Part shown: positions 25,066 through 34,488 of the stretch, one piece after another | Numbering within the stretch: position 1 is the stretch's first letter | Layout: each line of letters begins with the position of its first letter | Assembly (NCBI GenBank): GCA_034436155.1 | Contig: DAOTVP010000113.1 | Coordinates: forward strand, 62,001 to 126,000 | DNA: 64,000 nt | Origin: GCA-2794515 sp034436155 | Lineage (GTDB): Bacteria; Chloroflexota; Anaerolineae; Aggregatilineales; Phototrophicaceae | Direction of reading: 5' to 3' | Position numbers and translations under genes: made by a program | The notes under the pieces: model-generated | What the model was told of the DNA's origin: nothing | The model's database searches: none | The model's input: only the letters and a program-made list of their open reading frames with translations

Positions 25066-25437
25066 CTACGGGGTATTCACCTGACGGTAGGGGCGCATAA
25101 TTTCGGTCAATTGACCAAATCCTTCTGATAGAGCAACTAAAATTTGAATTTCTTCAAACGAGCGCGATGTAGAAATAAATTTTTCGGTAACGGTGCGGAC
25201 AAATTGCGGGATATTTTCGAGATTCAATATCTGCAACCGCTCAAACGCGCCTAAAATATCGGCATCTTCCCAATAACCACCCGCCACCATCAACAAATAT
25301 TCTTCTTGATAGCGTGTGGCGAGCATCTCTGGCGCGACATCGACAGGCGTGCGGGCAAAAATCCCCCAGCCCAAAATCACGCCAATCATTGCGCCTATCA
25401 CCAAACCAACGATTAAAGATCCAATAAAACGCATCAT
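25066..25437 (-). CDS. Small membrane protein, FHA operon
   Basis: 123 residues. One N-terminal membrane segment with glycine motifs (GSLIVGLVIGAMIGVILGWGIFA) and a helical exterior domain (LATRYQEEYLLMVAGGYWEDADILGAFERLQIL). No family is recognised. The exterior part resembles in outline the helical part of the next gene (24106-25062; both have a YLxxVA/YVVAII-like helix after the membrane), so the two may be distant duplicates. It starts two bases after the FHA gene stop. Confidence 0.65.
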   Translation of the reverse strand: MMRFIGSLIVGLVIGAMIGVILGWGIFARTPVDVAPEMLATRYQEEYLLMVAGGYWEDADILGAFERLQILNLENIPQFVRTVTEKFISTSRSFEEIQILVALSEGFGQLTEIMRPYRQVNTP

Positions 25438-25439
25438 CG

Positions 25440-27473
25440 TTACGGTGTTCTCGTGCTAGAGGGTGGCGGTACGCTGAGGGTGTTCGTCGGCGGTGGCGGT
25501 GGTGTTTTGGTCGGCGCGATGGTCGGTGTGATGGGGGTCAGGGTGGGTTGTGATGTTGGCACAGTTGGGACAGGGGTCGTCACAGGCAAACTGACAAGGC
25601 GCAAATCTTCTGGATTAAACGCATCACAACGTACTTGGGCGCGATTCACCCATGCCGATGCGCCACCCACAATCGGGGTGCGTAACCATGCAGTGGTCGA
25701 ATCACGTCCATCCACCACCACCCGCGAGCCAGCCACATCATACGTCTGGATGACTTGCGCCGACTCGTTGGGGAAGGCATACGTCTGAATATTGTCGGCG
25801 ATGGTGAAACATTCGGCATCGACAATGTGATAATCGGGACGTTCTGAATAACTGTTGCCCAGCGAATCTTGTACCGAGAGCAAAAAGAGCGTGTTGCTTG
25901 GGGCATCGGGCAAAATCGAAGCCACCAATTCGCCCGTACTAGCCAAGCCTGCCGATGGAACAGGGGCTTGTTGCGGAATCGTGGGGATGTTGCTAATCGT
26001 CACCGACTCTGTACCCGACACATCCCATTGGAGTGTGACTGTTTGTATCACGCCACGAATCAGGATATTCGGTGTGATGGTGTAATGATTGACGGTTAAG
26101 GCGGGATATATGGTCATTTCTTGGACTTGCGAGACAGATTTTTCGCCGTTATAAGCGATTAACTCTAGGCGCACAATCCCTTCATACCCAACCGTGTCAA
26201 ATTCCCATTGGGTGGTCTGAGCGGGGATTTGGGTCAGAATCGGCACATTATTGACGCGCAAATCATATCGAAGTGTGTCTCGTGCCTGCCAATTCACCAA
26301 GATCACATCGCCCGCAATAGCTTGCGATTTTTCGATATTCAGGCGCAAAATTTGCGGTTCTGGCGAAGACGGTTGTGCGAGGATAATCAACAAGCCGATA
26401 AGCAACAGGGTAAAGAGCGCCCCAACAACCGCCACGGCATACGCCACCCACGTTGGGAGCAAGGCTTTTTCGGTGTAGTGAGCGGGGACAGCCGTCAGAA
26501 ACGCGGCAATATCGCGTGATTTGACGCGCAAATCAAAATCATGTTGACGTTCTTGACCAAACAAACGGCGTTGTTTGGGTTTGACTGTCCCACGCACTTC
26601 GAGGCGTTGACCGGGCGCGAGCGCCACTTGGGTTTGTTGAATATTGAATTGCAACGATTCATCTGGCGAATAGCCACTTATGGTCAACGGCAACGACACA
26701 CTGCCCTGATTGAGCAAAAACAGACGGAACGATTCATCATCTTGCAAATATGGATTCGCCAACGCCACCCCAAAACCACTGTATGGCAATACGCGCACAC
26801 TCACCCCACCTTCGAGTTTTTTCTCTGGGTCATCTTGTTGGGTGATGATGAAATTAATCGGGTAATCGCCGGGCGTGCTGGTGCTTTGACGGAGCGGTTT
26901 GACATTATAGATAATTTGCGCCGTCTCATCGGGTTCGAGCGTGAGCGATGGGCGATTGAGCTTGCCCCACCCTTCGGGTAAACCAGTCGCTTCTATGGTG
27001 TAGTTATGCGCTTCTTTGCTCATATTGGTGAGGTTGATTTCGATGGTGGTATATGATCCGGGCGGGATGGCGATTTCTGAGCCAAAAACCTCCATCGAAA
27101 ATCCGACATCGGGGCGATCGTAGCGTTGGGTTTCTTCTGGAACACTATCGACAAAGGTGGTGGGATCTTCATTGAGAGCATAATAAATCATCCGCAAATG
27201 ACCAATTTGCAATTCTTCACCACCCAGTAATAAGCGCGATTCATCCGCGCCCAATTGCACACCATCTACAAATGTGCCATTGGCAGAATCCATATCCGAA
27301 ATTTTCACCTCTTTGCCATCGTAGGTGATGCTGAAATGATAGCGCGAGATGGTATCGGTATCTAATACGATGGTACAACCCGCCGAGCGCCCCACCGAAA
27401 CACTCGCGCCATCCAATAGGTACGTTGCAAAATCCCCATTGGGATAAAACACATCTAACCGCCCATATGCCAT
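25440..27473 (-). CDS. FHA domain protein with membrane segment and SH3-like/Pro-Thr C-terminus
   Basis: 677 residues from ATG 27473, with AAGGTG upstream. Residues about 5-95 form a forkhead-associated domain, with the phosphothreonine-binding Gly-Arg and Ser-Arg-Tyr-His of typical FHA (VSVGRSAGCTIVLDTDTISRYHF) and the ANGTFVDG loop. Then beta-rich domains follow (about 120-340, Ig-like), one membrane segment near residue 350 (YAVAVVGALFTLLLIGLLIILA), and an extracellular part of more beta domains, ending in an SH3-like segment and a Pro/Thr tail. FHA domains bind phosphoThr, so this may sense a Ser/Thr kinase signal across the membrane. The FHA domain is predicted to be cytoplasmic. No kinase gene is adjacent. 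Confidence 0.75.
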   Translation of the reverse strand: MAYGRLDVFYPNGDFATYLLDGASVSVGRSAGCTIVLDTDTISRYHFSITYDGKEVKISDMDSANGTFVDGVQLGADESRLLLGGEELQIGHLRMIYYALNEDPTTFVDSVPEETQRYDRPDVGFSMEVFGSEIAIPPGSYTTIEINLTNMSKEAHNYTIEATGLPEGWGKLNRPSLTLEPDETAQIIYNVKPLRQSTSTPGDYPINFIITQQDDPEKKLEGGVSVRVLPYSGFGVALANPYLQDDESFRLFLLNQGSVSLPLTISGYSPDESLQFNIQQTQVALAPGQRLEVRGTVKPKQRRLFGQERQHDFDLRVKSRDIAAFLTAVPAHYTEKALLPTWVAYAVAVVGALFTLLLIGLLIILAQPSSPEPQILRLNIEKSQAIAGDVILVNWQARDTLRYDLRVNNVPILTQIPAQTTQWEFDTVGYEGIVRLELIAYNGEKSVSQVQEMTIYPALTVNHYTITPNILIRGVIQTVTLQWDVSGTESVTISNIPTIPQQAPVPSAGLASTGELVASILPDAPSNTLFLLSVQDSLGNSYSERPDYHIVDAECFTIADNIQTYAFPNESAQVIQTYDVAGSRVVVDGRDSTTAWLRTPIVGGASAWVNRAQVRCDAFNPEDLRLVSLPVTTPVPTVPTSQPTLTPITPTIAPTKTPPPPPTNTLSVPPPSSTRTP

Positions 27474-27765
27474 AAAGCACCTTATTTCACACGTTGCCAA
27501 TATATATTTACTATTGTAGCGATTTTTGAGATTAGCAAAAGCGCAAATTTAACCTTTTTCTGATAGCGGGTGGCTTGCAAGAGTCTGTAAGGATATGGTA
27601 GACTATACTTAGTTTGTTGGTAAGTATTGGATTTATCCAAAACCGTGTTAAAAGACGTTCCCCAACGCCGAAAACGACGCGCAAAACCTCCTCATCCTCA
27701 TGATGTGGGTGATTATGAGGCTGTTTGCGCGTATTTGATTTTCACCAGTAGAAGGATAGACACAC

Positions 27766-29172
27766 TTGGACGATAGTATCGCTGGTTTAGCCAGCATATT
27801 CGTTTTGATTTTGCTTCAAGCCATTGTGACATTGGCATACGCCGCCGTCACCAACACCAAAGCCCCCAAAGTGCGCGATTGGGCAGATACCCGCAACACC
27901 ATCAGCACACAGGTATTCAATATTGCGGGATCAAAAAATCTGCTCATCACCTATCAGACCATCACAGGCTTATTGCATTTTATCATTGCGAGTGTGACAA
28001 TTCTGAATGTGGCAAACCCCATCATCTCAAATAATCCCATGCTTTCATCATGGGTGGTATATATCTTCACACTGGCTGTTTCTTTGTTTTTATCCATCTC
28101 TATAGGGAATATCGTCTCAGAATCGATTGGCAGTCGCTATGCCAACGAATTGGCGGTTTTCTCGCTGGGTGTGATGCGGGTACTGCTCACCCTATTTAGC
28201 CCAATGGTTTATGTGATGGTCAAAATGAGCCTTTTGCTATCTGCGCTCTTCAAAAGCGAAAGCAAAGTGAATACCGTCACCGAAGAAGAAATCATGACGG
28301 TTGTCGAGGCAGGTCATACTGGCGGGACAATCGAAGACGAAGAAAAAGAGATGATTTATTCGGTGCTTCAACTCGGCGAGACGTATGTCAGCGAGGTGAT
28401 GGTGCCACGCATCGATATTGTCGCTATTGATATTGAGCGCACACTCGAAGATGCGGGCAAATTATTCATCAGCACCGGATTTTCGCGCATTCCTGTTTAC
28501 GAAGATAATTTAGATAATATTCGCGGGTTGCTCTATGCCAAAGATTTGCTCGCCCATTGGGCGCGTGAAGACGTTACGCCAATGACCATCAAAGAGATGA
28601 TGCGCCCCGCCTATTTTGTCCCAGAGACCAAACGCGCCGATGAATTGCTCAAAGAATTACAGACCAAAAAAGTCCATCTGGCGATTGTGGTGGATGAATA
28701 TGGCGGCACGGCAGGCATGGTGACAATCGAAAATCTCATCGAAGAAATTATCGGCGATATTCAAGACGAATATGATGTGAACGAAGAAGCCGAATATACC
28801 ATGCTCGACGAAGACCACTATGTGGTAGATGCCAGCATAGACCTCGATGATTTTAACGATTTGCTCGATGTCGAATTGCCAACGGATGATAACGATACGC
28901 TCGGTGGGTTTATCTATTCGCATCTGGGGCGCATCCCGCTCATCAACGAAGTGATAGAGCGCGATGACCTTCAATTGACGGTGCTATCGGTGGATGGACG
29001 CAGAATTCGGAAAGTGGATGTGATTCGTAAGCGTCCACAACCCGATGATGAAGAGGCAACCGAAAAAGTCGATATTTTCCGTAGACGGGGGCGCGAACAA
29101 GATAGCGATGACGCATCCGATATCCGCCCGTCTGTTTCATCCGATTCGGCTAATTCTCATTCTGCCGCATAA
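27766..29172 (+). CDS. CorC/HlyC-type membrane protein (DUF21, tandem CBS)
   Basis: 468 residues; TTG start at 27766, with GAAGGA nine bases upstream. DUF21 membrane part with about four segments (residues 5-150, GNIVSESIGSR), then EEEIMTVVEAGHTGGTIEDEEKEMI and two CBS domains (VSEVMVPRIDIVAI, MMRPAYFVPETKRADELLKELQ), then the CorC_HlyC C-terminal domain (AEYTMLDEDHYVVDASIDLDDFNDLL). The family is linked to magnesium/cobalt efflux; true transport is debated. The C-terminal tail is charged and Ser-rich. The 292-base region upstream holds nothing else that I can support. Confidence 0.88.
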   Translation: MDDSIAGLASIFVLILLQAIVTLAYAAVTNTKAPKVRDWADTRNTISTQVFNIAGSKNLLITYQTITGLLHFIIASVTILNVANPIISNNPMLSSWVVYIFTLAVSLFLSISIGNIVSESIGSRYANELAVFSLGVMRVLLTLFSPMVYVMVKMSLLLSALFKSESKVNTVTEEEIMTVVEAGHTGGTIEDEEKEMIYSVLQLGETYVSEVMVPRIDIVAIDIERTLEDAGKLFISTGFSRIPVYEDNLDNIRGLLYAKDLLAHWAREDVTPMTIKEMMRPAYFVPETKRADELLKELQTKKVHLAIVVDEYGGTAGMVTIENLIEEIIGDIQDEYDVNEEAEYTMLDEDHYVVDASIDLDDFNDLLDVELPTDDNDTLGGFIYSHLGRIPLINEVIERDDLQLTVLSVDGRRIRKVDVIRKRPQPDDEEATEKVDIFRRRGREQDSDDASDIRPSVSSDSANSHSAA

Positions 29173-29187
29173 CGATAAGGCATCATC

Positions 29188-29589
29188 ATGGATACCATCA
29201 CCCGTCAAGATTTGGTTCAACTGGCTATCAGTGCCAGCCAAAAAGCGTATGCACCCTATTCTAATTACCCCGTTGGGGCGGCGCTCCTCACGCCCGATGG
29301 ACAAATTTTCACGGGGTGTAATGTCGAGAACGCCACCTACCCCGCAGGCATTTGTGCAGAACGCACGGCATTGGTCAAAGCGATCAGCGAAGGCGTACGT
29401 GATTTTAGCACCATCGCCGTTGTCACGAAGGCGGGTGGCTCGCCGTGTGGGATTTGTCGGCAGATGTTATACGAATTTGCCCCCGATTTGCGCGTGATTA
29501 TCGCCGACATCAACGGGACGATTCATCATGATATATCGCTCAAAGACTTGCTCCCGTTGGGATTTAGTGGCACAGATTTGCACAAATAA
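29188..29589 (+). CDS. cdd: Cytidine deaminase
   Basis: 133 residues, the normal length of the short tetrameric form. Zinc and catalytic residues Cys56-Ala-Glu58 (GICAERTA) and Cys87, Cys90 (SPCGICRQ); the substrate part is NYPVGAALLTPDG and GCNVENATYP. It converts cytidine/deoxycytidine to uridine for pyrimidine salvage. It starts 15 bases after the CorC-like gene, and recO follows by five bases, so it is likely in one transcript. Confidence 0.95.
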   Translation: MDTITRQDLVQLAISASQKAYAPYSNYPVGAALLTPDGQIFTGCNVENATYPAGICAERTALVKAISEGVRDFSTIAVVTKAGGSPCGICRQMLYEFAPDLRVIIADINGTIHHDISLKDLLPLGFSGTDLHK

Positions 29590-29594
29590 CGCCT

Positions 29595-30359
29595 ATGGCA
29601 TCGTCTGAACGCAGTTTCCGTACATCAGCACTCATCCTCAAACGGCGTGATTTTGGCGAGGCAGATCGCTTATTGACCGTCCTCTCGCCAACACACGGCA
29701 AACTGGATGTGATTGCCAAAGGCGCACGCAAGCCGATTAGCACCAAGACGGGGCATGTCGAATTATTCACCAGTGCCGATATGCTCATCAGCAAAGGGCG
29801 CGACCTCGACATCATGACCCAAGTCGAGATGACCAACCCATTTTTGCACTTACGTGAAGATTTACGGGCGGGCGCATATGCCAATTATATCGCCGAATTG
29901 GTCGATAAATTCACCTTCGATGGCGACCAGCACCTGCAACCCTTATATCAACTCACGTATGATACCTTTCAGCGCCTATGTGATGATCTAGACCCGCGCC
30001 TTGTGGTGCGTTATTTCGAGATTCACATGCTCGATGTGGTCGGGTTTCGCCCAGAATTAAACGAGTGTGTCATCACGCACCAGACGATCATCGCCCAAGA
30101 CCAATTTTTTAGCCATGCCGATGGCGGTGTGGTTTGCCCCAACGCCCAACACTTGACGACAGGCTTAATTCCTGTCACTATGGATGGGTTAAAATTACTC
30201 CGTCACCTGCAACGAAGCCCCTATAAGCTCGTGCGGGATTTGCGAATCGCGCCCAAAATCCATCATGAGGTAGAACGCCTTTTGTTGGGATACATCGGTT
30301 ATTTATTGGAGCAACGGCTCGAAAGCCTCGACTTCATCCGACGGGTGCGCGATATTTAA
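29595..30359 (+). CDS. recO: DNA repair protein RecO
   Basis: 254 residues. N-terminal OB fold (RTSALILKRRDFGEADRLLTVLSPTHGKLDVIAKGARKP) and helical C-terminus, normal length. RecO helps load RecA on gapped DNA with RecF/RecR. The zinc finger is changed: the expected Cys pairs are Cys158-x3-His162 and Cys181-x4-His186 (ECVITHQ, GGVVCPNAQH), so zinc may be bound by CxxxH groups or not at all. ATG 29595, five bases after cdd. Confidence 0.9.
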   Translation: MASSERSFRTSALILKRRDFGEADRLLTVLSPTHGKLDVIAKGARKPISTKTGHVELFTSADMLISKGRDLDIMTQVEMTNPFLHLREDLRAGAYANYIAELVDKFTFDGDQHLQPLYQLTYDTFQRLCDDLDPRLVVRYFEIHMLDVVGFRPELNECVITHQTIIAQDQFFSHADGGVVCPNAQHLTTGLIPVTMDGLKLLRHLQRSPYKLVRDLRIAPKIHHEVERLLLGYIGYLLEQRLESLDFIRRVRDI

Positions 30360-30385
30360 TCTGGAAGTGATTGTGGTGGGAAAGT

Positions 30386-32158
30386 ATGCAGTTCGACCAA
30401 AGCAATATCCAACAATTGTTGCGCTATGCCCTACAAGAACGTAATAGCGAAGCCGTCTTACACCTGAACACCTTCATGAAAGATGTGCCAGATGCAATCC
30501 CCGTCATCACAGCACAATTAACCGATTGGCTTCAGACTGAACCCGATGCGGTTTATTTTTTTGCGCGGACAACACTCGGATACGCATTCGATAAACAATG
30601 GTTGCCCCTCCTCCACGATGCGGCACAAGCCTCGTTAAAAATTGTCGTAGACCACAGCGATAGTGAAAGCATCATGGAGTGGTTGCGCCTCATTGCCAGA
30701 GAACCCGCGACCTATCAACTCAATGATATTTTACGCGAGGGGATTCATCTGGCACAAATTCGCGCTCGTGAAGATGGTATCCTCGGTGGGCGATTGCTCC
30801 CCTTTACGCTCAAACGGGCGTGCGATTTGGTGTTGGAGATGATGGATGATGCAACTTTCATCCAAGTGCTGAGTGCGCCCATTGGGCTGGCATTGCGAAC
30901 ATTTGATTCGGATGCCATCGCACAAACCCTCGATTCGGGACGCGATCTGGGCTTATTGGTGCTATCACAAGCCCTCAAATTTGCCCCGAACAATCCCGCC
31001 GCCGCCGAAGTCTTTACACCCGACATCATCACCTATTTGTGGCAACTCAGCCAAGATGAAGATGCCCTCAGTTATCTGATACCCGATTTGAGACCTAGTA
31101 CGCTGATTCAGCGATTATTGGATGATAGTGTAGCATGGTTGAATGGTGATAGCATCCAAACCCTGTTGCTCCATACAATGGATGCACCCAACGATGAATT
31201 GTTCATTCGCTTATGCTATCAGCTCACCAAGCAAGACCACTCAAAATTGGTATCTCGTTTGAACACGCTGTATCTATCATCGCAATATCCGCCCGATGTG
31301 ATTATCCGTTCACTGACCCGCCTCCAAGAAGCGACCATCCTCAGCCCACAAGAAATTACGCCCATCGCCTATCAATTAGGGACATTATATGACTGGAAAA
31401 ATACGCAAGGGAAAATCGTTTTGGAATATTTAGGGCGGTTATTCCAGCAACATCCCACCGTTCAATTGCCGTTGGACGGGTTGCGTAAACTGAATAAACT
31501 CGCCAGCGAATTGCGCCAAGAGACGATTCAGAAAACGTTCATCAAGCGGATTCAAACCCTGTTGGATGCCCAAAGCGATGAAGCCCCACCGTTGGATTTC
31601 ATCATCGAATTACAAGAGACCACCGCGTGGAACAACAACCTACAAAATCAATTACTCGGTTGGTGGCGTAGCTATGCGCTCAATCAACCGCTCACACGCC
31701 TGCAATTCATGGATAAATCGTTTGAGAATAAACGGGCATTAGAGACTTTGCGCGGTATCGTCCAGACAACCATCGCCATCCGCAAATTTTTGGGCAAACG
31801 CAGTCTTGCTGAGGTGGCGAGTATGGTGAACGCCACTTTCACCCTGTTGCAATTGCTATCCGATTCGTTTGACCCCGCCAACAACAAACCGCTCGACTTT
31901 GATGTGGCGACCTTTCAGATGGAATTGACGAATCATGCCGATGATTTAACCGCCCAAGAACGCAGTGTATTCGCCAAAGATTTGCGCGAATTGGCGGAAC
32001 TCATCACCACCATGGCGGATTATCGCAGTAAATCCACGCTTATCCGCCGTGAAGATGATATAGAACGTCAATTGATGAGTGGGGAACAAGACCCGCAAAG
32101 CGCGATAGATACCATGCGCTGGTTAGCGGGCTTTTTGGGGCGAATGCCCAATAATTAG
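30386..32158 (+). CDS. Large helical protein of unknown function
   Basis: 590 residues from ATG 30386 (GGGA upstream); a TTG at 30371 would add five residues. Almost all helical, with repeated Leu-rich stretches (HLNTFMKDVPDAIPVITAQL, LQTLLLHTMDAPND) that look like HEAT/ARM-type solenoid repeats. There is no signal peptide or membrane segment, and no known family recognised. It begins 26 bases after recO, so it may be co-transcribed. Function unknown. Confidence 0.65.
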   Translation: MQFDQSNIQQLLRYALQERNSEAVLHLNTFMKDVPDAIPVITAQLTDWLQTEPDAVYFFARTTLGYAFDKQWLPLLHDAAQASLKIVVDHSDSESIMEWLRLIAREPATYQLNDILREGIHLAQIRAREDGILGGRLLPFTLKRACDLVLEMMDDATFIQVLSAPIGLALRTFDSDAIAQTLDSGRDLGLLVLSQALKFAPNNPAAAEVFTPDIITYLWQLSQDEDALSYLIPDLRPSTLIQRLLDDSVAWLNGDSIQTLLLHTMDAPNDELFIRLCYQLTKQDHSKLVSRLNTLYLSSQYPPDVIIRSLTRLQEATILSPQEITPIAYQLGTLYDWKNTQGKIVLEYLGRLFQQHPTVQLPLDGLRKLNKLASELRQETIQKTFIKRIQTLLDAQSDEAPPLDFIIELQETTAWNNNLQNQLLGWWRSYALNQPLTRLQFMDKSFENKRALETLRGIVQTTIAIRKFLGKRSLAEVASMVNATFTLLQLLSDSFDPANNKPLDFDVATFQMELTNHADDLTAQERSVFAKDLRELAELITTMADYRSKSTLIRREDDIERQLMSGEQDPQSAIDTMRWLAGFLGRMPNN

Positions 32159-32716
32159 TTATTTCGGGCGCTCATCGGCGGGGATATCTGCCCAACAACG
32201 ATTTTGGGCATCGCGTGGCGAGAGTAACGGGGTAAAATCTATCGCCCAATCCACACCCAGATCGGGGTCATCCCACGCTACACCGCGTTCATCTGCCCCA
32301 CCATCATAATAATTATTGACCATGTAGGTGAGGATGCAATCGGTGAGCGCCACGAAGCCATGTGCCACGCCTATGGGAATGAATAACCCGATGTTATCAT
32401 CCTCGCCCATGTGGAGGGTTGCCGTTTGCATAAAAGTCGGCGAATTGGGGCGTAAATCGGCTAATCCAACGCGGATGCGCCCCTGAAGGACATACCAATA
32501 ATCGATTTGGTGAAAGTGAAAATGCAATCCGCGCAAGACACCCGCTTTGCTCTCTGACCGATTGGTCTGGATTTTATCCCACGAGACAGACGGAAACCAT
32601 TCACGTCGAAAAGTCTCCATAAAGCGCCCACGTTCATCGGCGAAGGCACGTATCGGCACGGTGTATACGCCGTGAATCGTGGGAAAGGGTTGTGCAGGTG
32701 GCATAAAATCGGTCAT
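32159..32716 (-). CDS. dTDP-4-dehydrorhamnose 3,5-epimerase-like protein
   Basis: 185 residues from ATG 32716 (AAGGAT upstream). RmlC cupin: RAFADERGRFMETFR, the catalytic-like His in GVLRGLHFHF, YVLQGRIRVGLADLR, IPIGVAHGFVAL. The family epimerises dTDP-4-keto-6-deoxy-glucose on the way to rhamnose. No other rml gene is nearby, so it could be a related sugar epimerase. The gene overlaps nothing; it is convergent with the helical-protein gene, which ends at 32158. Confidence 0.8.
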   Translation of the reverse strand: MTDFMPPAQPFPTIHGVYTVPIRAFADERGRFMETFRREWFPSVSWDKIQTNRSESKAGVLRGLHFHFHQIDYWYVLQGRIRVGLADLRPNSPTFMQTATLHMGEDDNIGLFIPIGVAHGFVALTDCILTYMVNNYYDGGADERGVAWDDPDLGVDWAIDFTPLLSPRDAQNRCWADIPADERPK

Positions 32717-32792
32717 CAGACATATCCTTTTTTGTATGCAAATTGGTGTTATAATGCTGTGCATTTTATCATGATAGACCATCAACATTGTA

Positions 32793-32813
32793 GGGGCGCA
32801 ATATACTGCGCCC
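32793..32813. repeat. Family B palindrome
   Basis: Arms GGGCGCA and TGCGCCC around ATATAC, within the gap between the epimerase and SET genes; it would lie in the 5' untranslated region of the SET gene if a TATAAT at 32750-32755 is its promoter. Confidence 0.6.
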
Positions 32814-32845
32814 ACCGACATGAGATAACCCTATAGAGGACAGCC

Positions 32846-33358
32846 ATGACCACCACACCGCGTTATTCATCGTATTTATCGCCCAAATGTGAGGCACGTC
32901 CCATTTTTGGAGATGACCATCAGGGCATATTCGCGCTTGAACCCATCAAAGCAGGTGAATTGGTGGCGCTATTCGGCGGTGAAGTCATGACCTACGACCA
33001 GATGATGATGTTCCCGCCCGAAATTGTGCGCCAGAGTATCCAAGTCGAGGAAGGGTTGTATTTGGTCTCGACTTACCCCAGCCCGGGCGATAAATTTAAT
33101 CATAGTTGTGACCCCAACGCTTGGATCGAGGGTCATATCGCCATCGTTGCCCGCCGTGATATTGCCGTTGGCGAACACATCTGCTTCGATTATGCCACTT
33201 GCGATGGTAGCCCGTATGATGAATTCACCTGTTTATGCGGGTCTGCGATGTGTCGTGGCACGGTGACAGGGGACGATTGGCGCAACCCTGAATTGCAAGC
33301 ACGATATGCGGGTCACTTTATGCCCTATCTGCAACGGCGGATAGACGGCAGGAAATGA
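32846..33358 (+). CDS. SET domain protein (putative protein lysine methyltransferase)
   Basis: 170 residues. SET domain: an opening GIFALEPIKAGELVALFGGE, the pseudoknot core NHSCDPNA (85-92) and GEHICFDYATCDG (109-121), and a post-SET cluster Cys129, Cys131 and Cys136 (CLCGSAMCRG) that in eukaryotic relatives holds zinc. It transfers methyl from S-adenosylmethionine to lysine. Bacterial SET proteins are a minority; the target here is unknown, as is whether it was acquired by transfer. ATG 32846, with a weak GAGGAC-like site upstream. It stands alone. Confidence 0.85.
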   Translation: MTTTPRYSSYLSPKCEARPIFGDDHQGIFALEPIKAGELVALFGGEVMTYDQMMMFPPEIVRQSIQVEEGLYLVSTYPSPGDKFNHSCDPNAWIEGHIAIVARRDIAVGEHICFDYATCDGSPYDEFTCLCGSAMCRGTVTGDDWRNPELQARYAGHFMPYLQRRIDGRK

Positions 33359-33372
33359 TATTTTGTGGTACA

Positions 33373-33463
33373 GGGTCAGATATACGCGCCTGACGGCGCG
33401 AATCCGACCCTACAAACCAAGACACTCGTAGGGAAGCATTAGGCGAAGCCGTATATGCTTCCT
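33373..33463. repeat. Paired family D hairpins
   Basis: 33373-33410 has GGGTC/GACCC arms around GATATACGCGCC...GGCGCGAATC; 33431-33463 has GGGAAGCA/TGCTTCC arms around TTAGGCGAAGCCGTATA, in the reversed orientation. Same design as the 96-bp units at 20333 and 20895, but with different stems. Between the SET gene and the convergent flippase-like gene. Confidence 0.75.
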
Positions 33464-33483
33464 AAAATTAAATCGTGCGAAAA

Positions 33484-34482
33484 TTACTCTTTATCAAGGT
33501 CATGCGCTTGGCGAATATCGCGCCAGCTTAACCCGCGTTGGATGAGGAAATAAAATCCGATTAACGTCACAGGCAACCAAATGACCACATGCACCGTCAA
33601 GGCATACGTGAGCGCCAAGCCCGATTCTATCCCCGCCCCGATGAGTACCTGCGAGGCAAAAAATTCAAATACGCCCAATTGACCGGGCGAGGCGGGGATT
33701 AACCCCGCTAAATTCACCGTGCCGACCACCACCAGCATCAAACCATAATCGGGCGATAAGCCAAATGCGATTGCCACCAACAAGTACACACTCGCTTCGA
33801 GCATCCAACAGACATACGACGTGATAATCGTCATGGCTAAATCGGCGGGGGTGCGTAATCCTTCTAACCCGCCGATGATGTCCTCACTCAGTTTATCCAA
33901 CATCCCCGCGAGGCGTTGTGGGAGCAACTTTTCGACCGCATTGGATAATTCGCGCAAGGTGTTGGGGCGCATCGCCAACGCGAAAAACACACCAAGCGCC
34001 ATCAAAAAGAGGGGGGTGGCGAATGTGGCAACAGTTTGGATGGCTTCCCCGCCGACTTGGGTGAGATTAACGCCAATGAGGATGAAGGTCAACATCACCA
34101 AACCGTCAAAAACGCGCTCAATCAAGACGGTTGTCGCACCTTTGACAAACGGGATTTGATGCTCCTGCCGGAGCAGATAAATTCGCAACGCCTCGCCACT
34201 GCGAAACGGATAAACATTATTGCCCATGTAGCCAATGCACACCAATGGCATCAAGCGCACGAGGGCGATTTGCCGAATGGACTTGAGCAAATAGCCCCAG
34301 CGCATCGAAATCACCGTCACCGCCGAAAAATACCACCCCGTAGCAAGGAACAACACGGGCAAATTAGCACTCCCCAAATTTTGCAACACCGCTTCGGGGT
34401 GCAAATTGCGAAATGCCAACCACAAAAATAAGATACTCACGACAATGCCGATGAGGACGAAGAGTTTTTGTCGGTTGGTCAT
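33484..34482 (-). CDS. Flippase-like membrane protein (YbhN/AglD family)
   Basis: 332 residues with about eight membrane segments. Family pattern of the lysylphosphatidylglycerol synthase membrane domain: LGSANLPVLFLATGWYFSAV, GYMGNNVYPFRSGEALRIYLLRQE, TVLIERVFDGLVMLTFI, and LAGLIPASPGQLGVFEFF. These proteins are thought to flip polyprenyl-linked lipids or modify phospholipids; the exact substrate is unknown. It starts six bases after the acyl-CoA dehydrogenase gene stop, so they are co-transcribed. Confidence 0.85.
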   Translation of the reverse strand: MTNRQKLFVLIGIVVSILFLWLAFRNLHPEAVLQNLGSANLPVLFLATGWYFSAVTVISMRWGYLLKSIRQIALVRLMPLVCIGYMGNNVYPFRSGEALRIYLLRQEHQIPFVKGATTVLIERVFDGLVMLTFILIGVNLTQVGGEAIQTVATFATPLFLMALGVFFALAMRPNTLRELSNAVEKLLPQRLAGMLDKLSEDIIGGLEGLRTPADLAMTIITSYVCWMLEASVYLLVAIAFGLSPDYGLMLVVVGTVNLAGLIPASPGQLGVFEFFASQVLIGAGIESGLALTYALTVHVVIWLPVTLIGFYFLIQRGLSWRDIRQAHDLDKE

Positions 34483-34488
34483 GAATAC

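Noticed and set aside
27645..27776. Small reading frame of about 43 codons before the CorC-like gene (GTG start)
   Set aside because: No ribosome site, unusual composition with many Arg and Pro, and no known relation; chance is more likely.
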